From contig CADCEQ010000015.1 in assembly GCA_902800435.1 (NCBI GenBank), positions 1 to 44,869 of the forward strand: a stretch of 44,869 nt of DNA. Direction: 5' to 3'. This DNA comes from an uncultured Prevotellaceae bacterium. Lineage in GTDB: Bacteria > Bacteroidota > Bacteroidia > Bacteroidales > Bacteroidaceae. This document shows positions 1 to 11,300 of the stretch, one piece after another. The notes below the pieces were generated by a model. The model searched no databases, was not told the DNA's origin, and was given only the letters and a program-made list of their open reading frames with translations. The translations under genes and the position numbers were made by a program. How positions within the stretch are numbered: the stretch's first letter is position 1; each line of letters starts with the position of its first letter.

Positions 1-466
1 CGCTCTCTGTACACCCGACCAGGAAGCTGCTGCCAAGGAGGCAGGTGCCGACTATGTTGGTCTTGACGAGTATATCGACAAGATCAAGCAGGGTTGGACC
101 GATGTTGATGTTATCATCACGATGCCGTCTTGCATGGGTAAGCTGGGCCCTCTCGGTCGTATTCTCGGTCCTCGTGGCCTGATGCCGAACCCGAAGAGTG
201 GTACTGTGACTATGGACGTTGCTAAGGCTGTTAAGGAAGTGAAGCAGGGTAAGATTGACTTTAAGGTTGACAAGGCCGGTATCGTGCACACGTCAATTGG
301 TAAGGTGACCTTCACCCCCGATCAGATCTTTGAGAATGCGAAGGAGTTCATCTCCACTATTATCAAGCTGAAGCCTGCTGCAGCCAAGGGTACATACATC
401 AAAAGTATCTTTGTTTCAAGCACTATGAGTAAGGGTATCAAGGTAGATCCTAAATCAGTTGAATAA
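1..466 (+). CDS. rplA: 50S ribosomal protein L1 (3' part)
   Basis: Ribosomal protein L1 binds 23S rRNA and forms the L1 stalk that helps deacylated tRNA leave the E site. Only the C-terminal two thirds is present: the reading frame is open from base 2 and ends at TAA 464-466, so the start lies left of the window. The central L1 signature is visible ([19 protein letters not shown], then [10 protein letters not shown]), followed by the domain I return with the VDKAGIVH and IGKV segments. It is 20 bp upstream of rplJ, as expected in the L11-L1-L10-L7/L12 cluster. L1 is a translational autoregulator in other bacteria; its target would be outside this window. Identification is secure. Confidence 0.97.
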   Translation, partial: ALCTPDQEAAAKEAGADYVGLDEYIDKIKQGWTDVDVIITMPSCMGKLGPLGRILGPRGLMPNPKSGTVTMDVAKAVKEVKQGKIDFKVDKAGIVHTSIGKVTFTPDQIFENAKEFISTIIKLKPAAAKGTYIKSIFVSSTMSKGIKVDPKSVE

Positions 467-486
467 CTCGTTAAAAGATTAGACAA

Positions 487-1002
487 ATGAAAAAGGAAGT
501 AAAAGATACTATTATCGTAGAACTCGGTGAGCAGCTGAAGAGCTTTCCCCACTTCTATCTGGTAGACCTTACTGGACTGAATGCAGAGAAGACATCAGAC
601 CTGCGCCGCAAGTGCTTCAAGAACAACATCAAGCTTCTGATGGTGAAGAACACTCTTCTCCACAAGGCTTTCGAGGCTGCTGAGATAGACTACTCGCCGT
701 TGTATGATTGCCTGAAGGGCAATACCGCCGTCATGTTCACTGAGACGGCCAATGTTCCTGCAAAGCTGATCAAGGAGTACAAGAAGGAAGGCATTCCCGC
801 TCTGAAGGGTGCCTATGCCGAGGAAAGCATCTTCGTTGGTGCTGACAAGCTTGATGAGCTGGTTGCTATCAAGAGCAAGAACGAACTGATTGCCGACGTT
901 GTGGCTCTGCTGCAGTCGCCTATCAAGAATGTTATCTCTGGCTTGAATGCCGGTGGTAAGATTCACGGTCTGCTTGACGCTATCGCTGAGCGTAACCAAT
1001 AA
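487..1002 (+). CDS. rplJ: 50S ribosomal protein L10
   Basis: L10 is the base of the L7/L12 stalk: its N-terminal domain binds 23S rRNA and its C-terminal helix carries L7/L12 dimers. The 171-aa product has the usual length and order: MKKEVKDTIIVELGEQLKS start, the VDLTGL and LRRKCFKNNIKLLMVKNTLL rRNA-binding part, the PAKLIKEYKK segment and a C-terminal helix (IKNVISGLNAGGKIHGLLDAIAERNQ region). It lies between rplA (20-bp gap) and rplL (51-bp AT-rich gap), consistent with one transcript. In other bacteria L10(L12) complexes repress translation of this cistron; I see no clear leader structure here to support that. No Shine-Dalgarno is visible, normal for Bacteroidetes. Confidence 0.97.
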   Translation: MKKEVKDTIIVELGEQLKSFPHFYLVDLTGLNAEKTSDLRRKCFKNNIKLLMVKNTLLHKAFEAAEIDYSPLYDCLKGNTAVMFTETANVPAKLIKEYKKEGIPALKGAYAEESIFVGADKLDELVAIKSKNELIADVVALLQSPIKNVISGLNAGGKIHGLLDAIAERNQ

Positions 1003-1053
1003 GCGAACAAATAGTAACATTAACATTAAAAACAATTAAAATTTTTAAATAAA

Positions 1054-1431
1054 ATGGCAGATATTAAAGCTATTGCAGAAGAGTTGGTAAACCTTACTGT
1101 AAAAGAAGTAAACGAGTTGGCAACTATCCTGAAGGATGAGTATGGAATTGAGCCCGCTGCTGCAGCTGTTGCAGTGGCTGCTGCTCCCGCAGCTGGCGAG
1201 GCCGCTGCTGCTGAGGAGAAGACTTCGTTCGACGTTGTCCTGAAGTCAGCCGGTGCTGCTAAGCTCCAGGTTGTGAAGGCAGTGAAGGAAGCTTGCGGTC
1301 TGGGCCTGAAGGAGGCTAAGGACCTGGTTGACGGTGCTCCCGCTACCGTGAAGGAAGGCCTGTCTAAGGAAGAGGCTGAGAACCTGAAGAAGACCATCGA
1401 GGCCGCTGGTGCCGAGGTTGAGCTGAAGTAA
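1054..1431 (+). CDS. rplL: 50S ribosomal protein L7/L12
   Basis: L7/L12 is the multicopy acidic stalk protein that recruits and stimulates the translational GTPases. The 125-aa product shows the three expected parts: an N-terminal dimerisation and L10-binding helix pair (about residues 1-32), an Ala-rich hinge (about 36-54, repeated [13 protein letters not shown]) and the compact C-terminal domain with [19 protein letters not shown] and [15 protein letters not shown]. The gene follows rplJ and is followed by a hairpin with a U tract before rpoB, so part of its transcripts probably stop there, giving more stalk protein than RNA polymerase. The A/T-rich leader (aacaattaaaatttttaaat) is typical of a strongly translated Bacteroidetes gene. 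Confidence 0.98.
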   Translation: MADIKAIAEELVNLTVKEVNELATILKDEYGIEPAAAAVAVAAAPAAGEAAAAEEKTSFDVVLKSAGAAKLQVVKAVKEACGLGLKEAKDLVDGAPATVKEGLSKEEAENLKKTIEAAGAEVELK

Positions 1432-1454
1432 TCAGTTACACATCAATAACATTT

Positions 1455-1500
1455 GGTTAGGGACTTCCCAGTCGGTGGTCCCTAACCTTTTCTTGTTTTT
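1455..1500 (+). terminator. rplL-rpoB attenuator hairpin
   Basis: A perfect 10-bp stem (GGTTAGGGAC with GTCCCTAACC, arms 1455-1464 and 1478-1487) is followed by a T-rich run to 1500. It sits between rplL and rpoB, the place where E. coli has a partial terminator. It probably lets only part of the transcripts continue into rpoBC, since no promoter is seen after it. Confidence 0.85.
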
Positions 1501-1501
1501 G

Positions 1502-1555
1502 CTAGTATCTCTAGATAATCTAGATGTACTAGAAATACTAGAAATACTAGAAACA
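1502..1555 (+). repeat. Six 9-bp CTAG-headed tandem repeats in rpoB leader
   Basis: Six consecutive 9-mers each begin with CTAG: CTAGTATCT, CTAGATAAT, CTAGATGTA, CTAGAAATA, CTAGAAATA, CTAGAAACA. The phase is exact from 1502 to 1555, and rpoB starts 11 bp later. The last three units are nearly identical and the first three have drifted, as in a slipped-strand array. A role in transcription or translation of rpoB is possible but not shown. Confidence 0.9.
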
Positions 1556-1566
1556 AATAAATAAGT

Positions 1567-5379
<3,813 letters not shown>

Positions 5380-5382
5380 TAG

Positions 5383-5414
5383 AAAATTGAAAAGTTGAAA
5401 AGTTGAAAAATTGA
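5383..5414 (+). repeat. Four 8-bp A-rich repeats before rpoC
   Basis: Four tandem 8-mers, AAAATTGA, AAAGTTGA, AAAGTTGA and AAAATTGA, fill almost the whole rpoB-rpoC gap and end 4 bp before the rpoC ATG. They occupy the place where a ribosome-binding region would be. Being A-rich and unstructured, they may help initiation in a phylum that does not rely on Shine-Dalgarno pairing; this is inference. Confidence 0.85.
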
Positions 5415-5418
5415 AGTT

Positions 5419-8400
5419 ATGGCTTTCAAGAAAGATAATAAGACAAAGAGTAATTTCACCAAGATTACCATCGGACTTGCTTCACCCGAAGACATCCTCG
5501 AGAGCAGTTTCGGCGAGGTGACCAAACCCGAGACCATCAACTACCGTACCTACAAGCCTGAGCGCGACGGTCTGTTCTGTGAGCGCATCTTCGGTCCTAC
5601 CAAGGACTATGAGTGTGCCTGCGGCAAGTACAAGCGTATCCGTTACAAGGGCATCGTCTGCGACCGCTGTGGTGTTGAGGTGACCGAGAAGAAGGTGCGC
5701 CGTGAGCGTGCCGGACACATCGAGCTGGTGGTTCCCGTGGCTCACATCTGGTATTTCCGCTCGCTGCCCAACAAGATCGGCTATCTGCTTGGTCTGCCCA
5801 CCAAGAAGCTCGATGCCGTCATCTACTATGAGCGTTATATCGTCATCCAGCCAGGTGTTATGGCTGGCAAGAAGGACGGTGAGGGCAACGAAGCCTTAGG
5901 TGCCAACAAGTTTGACCTGCTCTCTGAGGAGGAATACAATGATATCATCGACAATGTCGTCGGCGAGAACAACGACTATCTTGACGATTCCGACCCCAAC
6001 AAGTTCATCGCCAAGATGGGTGCCGAGGCTATCTATCAGCTGCTGGCTGAACTCGACCTCGACTCGCTCAGCTACGAGCTGCGCGACCGCGCCAACACCG
6101 ACTCCTCGGTGCAGCGCAAGAACGAGGCTCTGAAGCGCCTGCAGGTGGTCGAGGCCTTCCGCCAGAGTGTGGAGAAGGGCATCAACCGTCCTGAGTGGAT
6201 GATTATGAAGATCATACCCGTGACGCCGCCCGAACTGCGCCCGCTCGTTCCCCTGGACGGTGGCCGCTTTGCCACCTCCGACCTGAACGACCTCTATCGT
6301 CGCGTCATCATCCGTAACAACCGTCTGAAGCGCCTCATGGAGATTCACGCTCCCGAGGTCATCCTGCGCAACGAGAAGCGTATGCTTCAGGAGGCTGTCG
6401 ACTCGCTGTTCGACAACAGCCGCAAGTCAAGCGCCGTCAAGAGCGACAGCAACCGCCCGCTGAAGTCCCTCAGCGACTCGCTGAAGGGTAAGCAGGGCCG
6501 CTTCCGTCAGAACCTGCTCGGTAAGCGTGTCGACTACTCAGCCCGTTCGGTTATCGTTGTCGGTCCTGAGCTGAAGATGGGCGAGTGCGGTCTGCCGAAG
6601 CTGATGGCTGCCGAGCTCTACAAGCCGTTCATTATCCGCAAACTCATCGAGCGTGGCATCGTCAAGACCGTCAAGTCGGCTAAGAAGATTGTCGACCGCC
6701 GTGAGCCCGTCATCTACGACATCCTTGAGAATGTCATGAAGGGACATCCCGTGCTGCTGAACCGTGCACCGACGCTGCACCGTCTCGGCATCCAGGCTTT
6801 CCAGCCCAAGCTGATCGAGGGTAAGGCCATCCAGCTCCATCCTCTGGCATGTACGGCATTCAATGCCGACTTCGACGGCGACCAGATGGCTGTCCACCTC
6901 CCGCTCTCCAACGAGGCTATCCTCGAGGCCCAGCTGCTGATGCTCCAGAGCCACAACATCTTGAATCCCGCCAACGGTGCGCCGATTACCGTACCTTCGC
7001 AGGATATGGTGCTTGGACTCTATTACATCACGAAGATTCGTCCGGGTGCTTTGGGCGAGGGACTCTCGTTCTATGGCCCCGAAGAGGCCATCATTGCCCA
7101 TAACGAGGGACGCTGCGACCTGCACGCCCAGGTTAAGGTGGTGGTCGACGACATCGATGCTCAAGGAAATCCCATCCGCCACACCGTGGAGACTTCTGTG
7201 GGCCGTGTCATTGTCAATGGCATCGTCCCCAAGGAGGTTGGTTTCGTCAATCAGGTTATCAATAAGAAGTCATTGCGCGACGTCATCGGCACCGTCATCA
7301 ATCACGTCGGTTTTGCCGAGGCCTGCGAGTTCCTCGATGGCATCAAGAACCTTGGTTACCGCATGGCTTACGAGGCCGGTCTGTCGTTCAACCTCGACGA
7401 TATCATCATCCCGAAGGAGAAGGCAGAGCTTATTGCCAAGGGTAACGAGGAGGTTCGTCAGATTACTGACAACTATAACATGGGCTTCATTACCGATAAC
7501 GAGCGTTACAATCAGGTGATCGATACCTGGACTCACGTTAACAACGACATCGGTAACATCCTGCTGAAGCAGATGACCGAGGCCGACCAGGGCTTCAACG
7601 CCGTGTTCATGATGCTCGATTCCGGTGCTCGTGGTTCGAAGGACCAGATTAAGCAGCTCTCAGGTATCCGCGGTCTGATGGCCAAGCCCCAGAAGGCCGG
7701 TGCCGAGGGACACCAGATTATTGAGAACCCCATTCTGTCGAACTTCAAGGAAGGCATGTCGGTGCTGGAGTACTTCATCTCTACCCACGGTGCCCGTAAG
7801 GGTCTGGCCGACACCGCCATGAAGACGGCCGACGCCGGTTATCTGACTCGCCGACTCGTCGACGTTTCGCACGACGTGATTATCAACGAGGAGGACTGCG
7901 GCACGCTCCGCGGACTCGTCTGCACCGCCCTGAAGAATGGCGATGAGGTCATCTCGAGCCTTGCCGAGCGCATCCTGGGTCGTGTCAGCGTTCACGACGT
8001 GATGAATCCCAAGACGGGCGAGGTGATTGTCGAGGCTGGTGAGGAAATCACCGAATCTGTTGCCGAGGCTATTGAGAAGGCAGAGATTGAAAGCGTTGAG
8101 ATTCGCTCGGTGCTCACCTGTGAGTCGAAGAAGGGCGTCTGCCGCAAGTGCTATGGACGCAACCTTGCCACCCGTTGCATGGTGCAGAAGGGTGAGGCTG
8201 TCGGCGTTATCGCTGCACAGGCTATCGGTGAGCCGGGTACACAGCTGACTCTTCGTACGTTCCACGCCGGTGGTGTGGCTGCCAATGCTGCTGCCAACGC
8301 CAGCATCGTCTGTAAGTACGAACAGGCTAAGATTGAGATGGAAGAGGTGCGCACCGTACCGTTCGACGAGGACGGCCGCGAGTGCGAGATGGTGGTCAGC

Positions 8401-9756
8401 CGACTGGGCGAAATGCGCTTTGTCGACCCCAACACCAAGATCGTGCTCTCCAGCGTCAACGTGCCTTACGGTTCGTCGCTCTATTTCAAGAACGGCGACG
8501 TGGTGAAGAAGGGCGACAAGATTGCCCAGTGGGACCCGTTCAACGCTGTCATCGTTACCGAGTATGCCGGTACGCTGAAGTTCAACGACGTCATCGAGGG
8601 TAGCACGTTCCGTGCCGAGACCGACGAGACCACTGGTCTGACTGAGAAGATTGTGACCGAGTCGAAGGACAGGACAAAGGTGCCTACCTGCGATGTCATC
8701 GGTGCCGACGGCGAGAAGATTGGTACCTACAACTTCCCTGTGGGTGGTCACGTGGTCGTCGAGGACGGTCAGACTGTCAAGACCGGTGAGACGCTTGTCA
8801 AGATTCCGCGTGCTGCTGCCAAGGGTGGTGACATCACCGCCGGTCTGCCCCGTGTCACCGAGCTCTTCGAGGCCCGTAACCCGTCGAACCCTGCCATCGT
8901 CAGCGAAATCGACGGTGAGGTCACCATGGGTAAGGTGAAGCGTGGTAACCGCGAAATCATCGTCACATCGAAGACTGGCGAGCAGCGCAAGTACCTCGTC
9001 TCGCTGTCGAAGCAGATTCTGGTGCAGGAGCACGACGCCGTGCGTGCCGGTACGCCGCTCTCCGACGGTGCCATCACCCCGAGCGACATCCTCGCCATCA
9101 AGGGCCCGACCGCCGTTCAGGAGTACATCGTCAACGAGGTGCAGGACGTCTACCGTCTGCAGGGTATCAAGATCAACGACAAGCACTTTGAGATTATCGT
9201 CCGCCAGATGATGCGCAAAGTCCAGATCAACGATCCGGGCGACACGTCGTTCCTCGAGCAAGAGATTGTCGACAAGCTCGACTTCGCCGAGGAGAACGAC
9301 CGCATCTGGGGTAAGAAGGTGGTCATCGATGCCGGTGCCTCTGAGAACATGAAGGCCGGCCAGATTGTCACCGCCCGCCGTCTGCGCGACGAGAATTCCA
9401 TGCTGAAGCGCCGCGACCTGAAGCTCGTTCAGGTGCGCGATGCCGTGCCTGCCACGTCGACTCAGATTCTGCAGGGTATCACCCGTGCCGCACTCCAGAC
9501 CAAGTCGTTCATGTCGGCCGCTTCGTTCCAGGAGACCACCAAGGTGCTCAACGAGGCCGCCATCCGTGGCAAGCAGGACTATCTGGAGGGCATGAAGGAG
9601 AACGTCATCTGCGGTCACCTCATACCTGCCGGTACCGGTCTGCGCGAGTTCGAGAAGATCATCGTCGGCTCCAAGGAGGAGTACGAGCGCATGCAGGCCA
9701 ACCGCAAGAACGTCATCGACTTCGCCGAGGAGACCGTCCTTGAGGACGTGAACTAA
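5419..9756 (+). CDS. rpoC: DNA-directed RNA polymerase subunit beta-prime
   Basis: Beta-prime carries the catalytic magnesium site and the clamp of RNA polymerase. The 1445-aa product contains the N-terminal zinc-binding cysteines ([18 protein letters not shown], then CDRCG), the catalytic loop [10 protein letters not shown] with metal-binding Asp 484, 486 and 488, the bridge-helix/trigger-loop region (about residues 730-930) and the second zinc site ([20 protein letters not shown], near residue 900). The C-terminal domain is intact. It ends 20 bp before a strong nested terminator, so rpoBC transcription stops here instead of continuing into DUF3467 and rpsL. The 5' side carries an unusual repeat-filled gap. 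A long reverse-strand open frame over this gene is a codon-bias shadow. Confidence 0.99.
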   Translation: MAFKKDNKTKSNFTKITIGLASPEDILESSFGEVTKPETINYRTYKPERDGLFCERIFGPTKDYECACGKYKRIRYKGIVCDRCGVEVTEKKVRRERAGHIELVVPVAHIWYFRSLPNKIGYLLGLPTKKLDAVIYYERYIVIQPGVMAGKKDGEGNEALGANKFDLLSEEEYNDIIDNVVGENNDYLDDSDPNKFIAKMGAEAIYQLLAELDLDSLSYELRDRANTDSSVQRKNEALKRLQVVEAFRQSVEKGINRPEWMIMKIIPVTPPELRPLVPLDGGRFATSDLNDLYRRVIIRNNRLKRLMEIHAPEVILRNEKRMLQEAVDSLFDNSRKSSAVKSDSNRPLKSLSDSLKGKQGRFRQNLLGKRVDYSARSVIVVGPELKMGECGLPKLMAAELYKPFIIRKLIERGIVKTVKSAKKIVDRREPVIYDILENVMKGHPVLLNRAPTLHRLGIQAFQPKLIEGKAIQLHPLACTAFNADFDGDQMAVHLPLSNEAILEAQLLMLQSHNILNPANGAPITVPSQDMVLGLYYITKIRPGALGEGLSFYGPEEAIIAHNEGRCDLHAQVKVVVDDIDAQGNPIRHTVETSVGRVIVNGIVPKEVGFVNQVINKKSLRDVIGTVINHVGFAEACEFLDGIKNLGYRMAYEAGLSFNLDDIIIPKEKAELIAKGNEEVRQITDNYNMGFITDNERYNQVIDTWTHVNNDIGNILLKQMTEADQGFNAVFMMLDSGARGSKDQIKQLSGIRGLMAKPQKAGAEGHQIIENPILSNFKEGMSVLEYFISTHGARKGLADTAMKTADAGYLTRRLVDVSHDVIINEEDCGTLRGLVCTALKNGDEVISSLAERILGRVSVHDVMNPKTGEVIVEAGEEITESVAEAIEKAEIESVEIRSVLTCESKKGVCRKCYGRNLATRCMVQKGEAVGVIAAQAIGEPGTQLTLRTFHAGGVAANAAANASIVCKYEQAKIEMEEVRTVPFDEDGRECEMVVSRLGEMRFVDPNTKIVLSSVNVPYGSSLYFKNGDVVKKGDKIAQWDPFNAVIVTEYAGTLKFNDVIEGSTFRAETDETTGLTEKIVTESKDRTKVPTCDVIGADGEKIGTYNFPVGGHVVVEDGQTVKTGETLVKIPRAAAKGGDITAGLPRVTELFEARNPSNPAIVSEIDGEVTMGKVKRGNREIIVTSKTGEQRKYLVSLSKQILVQEHDAVRAGTPLSDGAITPSDILAIKGPTAVQEYIVNEVQDVYRLQGIKINDKHFEIIVRQMMRKVQINDPGDTSFLEQEIVDKLDFAEENDRIWGKKVVIDAGASENMKAGQIVTARRLRDENSMLKRRDLKLVQVRDAVPATSTQILQGITRAALQTKSFMSAASFQETTKVLNEAAIRGKQDYLEGMKENVICGHLIPAGTGLREFEKIIVGSKEEYERMQANRKNVIDFAEETVLEDVN

Positions 9757-9775
9757 ATTCTGTCTATAATTCCTT

Positions 9776-9833
9776 AAAGGCGCCACGTTTTGCGCAAAAC
9801 CCACGGGTTTTGACCGAAACGTGGCGCCTTTTT
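9776..9833 (+). terminator. Nested-hairpin terminator after rpoC
   Basis: An outer stem pairs AAAGGCGCCACGTTT (9776-9790) with AAACGTGGCGCCTTT (from 9817) and is followed by TTT. Inside the loop a second hairpin pairs CAAAACC with GGTTTTG. The result is a two-storey structure, probably Rho independent, that closes the rpl-rpo transcript. Because the stem is almost symmetrical it could also work from the other side. Confidence 0.9.
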
Positions 9834-9878
9834 CGTAAAACATAGCGGAACATGTATGGGCATTTGGAATATTATTTG

Positions 9879-9886
9879 TACCTTTG
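9879..9886 (+). promoter_or_regulatory. -7 box for TPR-HTH regulator
   Basis: TACCTTTG matches the Bacteroidetes -7 consensus TAnnTTTG. It is 9 bp before the ATG at 9896, so the mRNA would be nearly leaderless. No TTTG stands at the expected 19-20-bp distance, so the promoter may be weak or depend on a factor. Confidence 0.55.
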
Positions 9887-9895
9887 TAGCAGGAA

Positions 9896-11200
9896 ATGAG
9901 AATCGCGTCGTATATCATAGGTGTGCTGATGCTCGTGGCCTGCTCTGCTGGAGACACCTCTGAGGAGCATTACAGGCGGGGGCGGATGTTGGCTGGACAG
10001 AACCGGTCGGCAGAGGCAATGCGTGAGTATCTGTTGGCGGTGGATGTGGCCGACGATACGCAGGCGGTGATGAAGGCGGTCAGCGAACTGGGGCATTTGT
10101 CGTTGAACCAGCACAACCTCAGTCAGGCCCGCAACTATTTTGAGCAGTCGTGGCAGCTGGCGGTTGCAGAAGAGGATTTGGTGCAGATGGTACTGGCACA
10201 GCGTGACTTGGGGCGCTGTTGCCGGGAGGGTCGGTCGACGGCTGAGTCCCTGCTGTATTTCGCTCGGGCTGACAGCCTGTTGACGGCGGCCGGTGCCGAC
10301 TCTCTCCGCGTCTTTGTTTACCCGGAATATATCTCATTGCTTCTGGGCGAAGGCAGGGGCGATGAAGCTCGCCGGCTGGTACGTCTTTTGCCTGACGACC
10401 GTCGGTCTGGGCCATCATGCTTAGTGGCAGGAAAATTCTATGCGGAACAAGGACGGTTAGACTCGGCTGTCTATTACTTCCGCCGTTGTCTGGAGACCGA
10501 CAATGTGAACAGCCGTGCGTCGGCAGCCATGTATTTGAGTGAGATTGCCTCGGAAGAGGCTGACTGGGAGCGTGCCTACAACTACGCTTTAGAGTGTGCG
10601 GCTCTGGTAGACTCTGCCAAGCTGCTGATGCAGGCTGAAAACGCCAATCTGGTAGACTCTTTGAGCGACCAGTTAGAGGTAGAGCGCGAAAACTACCGTC
10701 TTTACCGTATCATTGCCTTCATCACGTTAGTGGCTATTGTACTGATTGCACTGTCGGTCTTCTTCGTCCGCGAACGTATTGCCCGTCTCAAGCGGCAGCA
10801 GGAGAAGGAGCGACAGGCCAGTGTAAGCCGTGCCCGCAACAGGCAGGAACAATTGATTGAGACATTCCGCAATACCGGTCTTTACCGGAAAGTGCTGGTG
10901 GACGAATCCATCAGTTCAGACCAATGGGAAGAGATTGTGCAGTTCCTGAACGCAGAGACTGATGGTTTCGTAGACAAACTGATGACCTTCTATCCTGCCA
11001 TTAAGCCGCAGGAGATGCAGGTGTGCCAGCTCCTGAAGCTGGAATTCACCAACCAGCAGATAGCCACTATTCTCTGTAAGACCCAACAGGCGATAACGAA
11101 TCTGCGCAAGCGCCTGTACCAGAAAATGTTTGAAAAGGAGGGCACTGCCGACGAACTGAACCAGTTCTTGCGGCTTTTCCCGCAGGAAAAGGGGCTGTGA
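9896..11200 (+). CDS. Membrane-anchored TPR-HTH transcription regulator
   Basis: The 434-aa product matches a common Bacteroidetes architecture: exported TPR repeats, one membrane helix, a cytoplasmic coiled coil and a C-terminal helix-turn-helix. An N-terminal hydrophobic segment ends in LVAC (Cys16), which could be a lipobox. TPR-like helices cover about residues 22-240 (for example YRRGRMLAGQNRSAEAMREY and RDLGRCC). The membrane helix is at about 268-290 (IIAFITLVAIVLIALSVFFV) and is followed by a basic coiled coil (RLKRQQEKERQ). The HTH is at about 375-415 (LEFTNQQIATILCKTQQAIT, then NLRKRLYQKMF), resembling LuxR or sigma region 4. No kinase or receiver domain is present, so it would signal directly across the membrane. 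The downstream MG2-like gene, 100 bp away behind phased repeats, is the natural candidate target. Confidence 0.8.
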   Translation: MRIASYIIGVLMLVACSAGDTSEEHYRRGRMLAGQNRSAEAMREYLLAVDVADDTQAVMKAVSELGHLSLNQHNLSQARNYFEQSWQLAVAEEDLVQMVLAQRDLGRCCREGRSTAESLLYFARADSLLTAAGADSLRVFVYPEYISLLLGEGRGDEARRLVRLLPDDRRSGPSCLVAGKFYAEQGRLDSAVYYFRRCLETDNVNSRASAAMYLSEIASEEADWERAYNYALECAALVDSAKLLMQAENANLVDSLSDQLEVERENYRLYRIIAFITLVAIVLIALSVFFVRERIARLKRQQEKERQASVSRARNRQEQLIETFRNTGLYRKVLVDESISSDQWEEIVQFLNAETDGFVDKLMTFYPAIKPQEMQVCQLLKLEFTNQQIATILCKTQQAITNLRKRLYQKMFEKEGTADELNQFLRLFPQEKGL

Positions 11201-11235
11201 ATGATTTGTGAAGCGATTGTGAAGCATTTGTGAAG
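11196..11235 (+). promoter_or_regulatory. Four TGTGAA direct repeats at 11-bp spacing
   Basis: TGTGAA begins at 11196, 11207, 11218 and 11229, exactly 11 bp apart; the last three are extended to TTGTGAAG. The first copy overlaps the stop codon of the TPR-HTH regulator. The array ends 32 bp before a -7 box, a suitable place for an activator that binds one face of the DNA. The TPR-HTH regulator next door is the obvious candidate protein; that link is inference. Confidence 0.7.
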
Positions 11236-11266
11236 TGAAAAACGAGGCTGGAAGGCAGAAATAGCA

Positions 11267-11274
11267 TATCTTTG
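11267..11274 (+). promoter_or_regulatory. -7 box for MG2-like operon
   Basis: TATCTTTG fits TAnnTTTG and lies 26 bp before the ATG at 11301. There is no TTTG at the usual 19-20-bp distance upstream. The lack of a -33 element together with phased repeats upstream fits a promoter that needs an activator. Confidence 0.65.
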
Positions 11275-11300
11275 CAGCAGAAAACTTAAAGCTTAGGACA

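Noticed and set aside
7660..9957. 765-codon open frame on the reverse strand over rpoC
   Set aside because: It mirrors the strongly biased codons of rpoC and has no family resemblance, promoter or continuation outside the gene.
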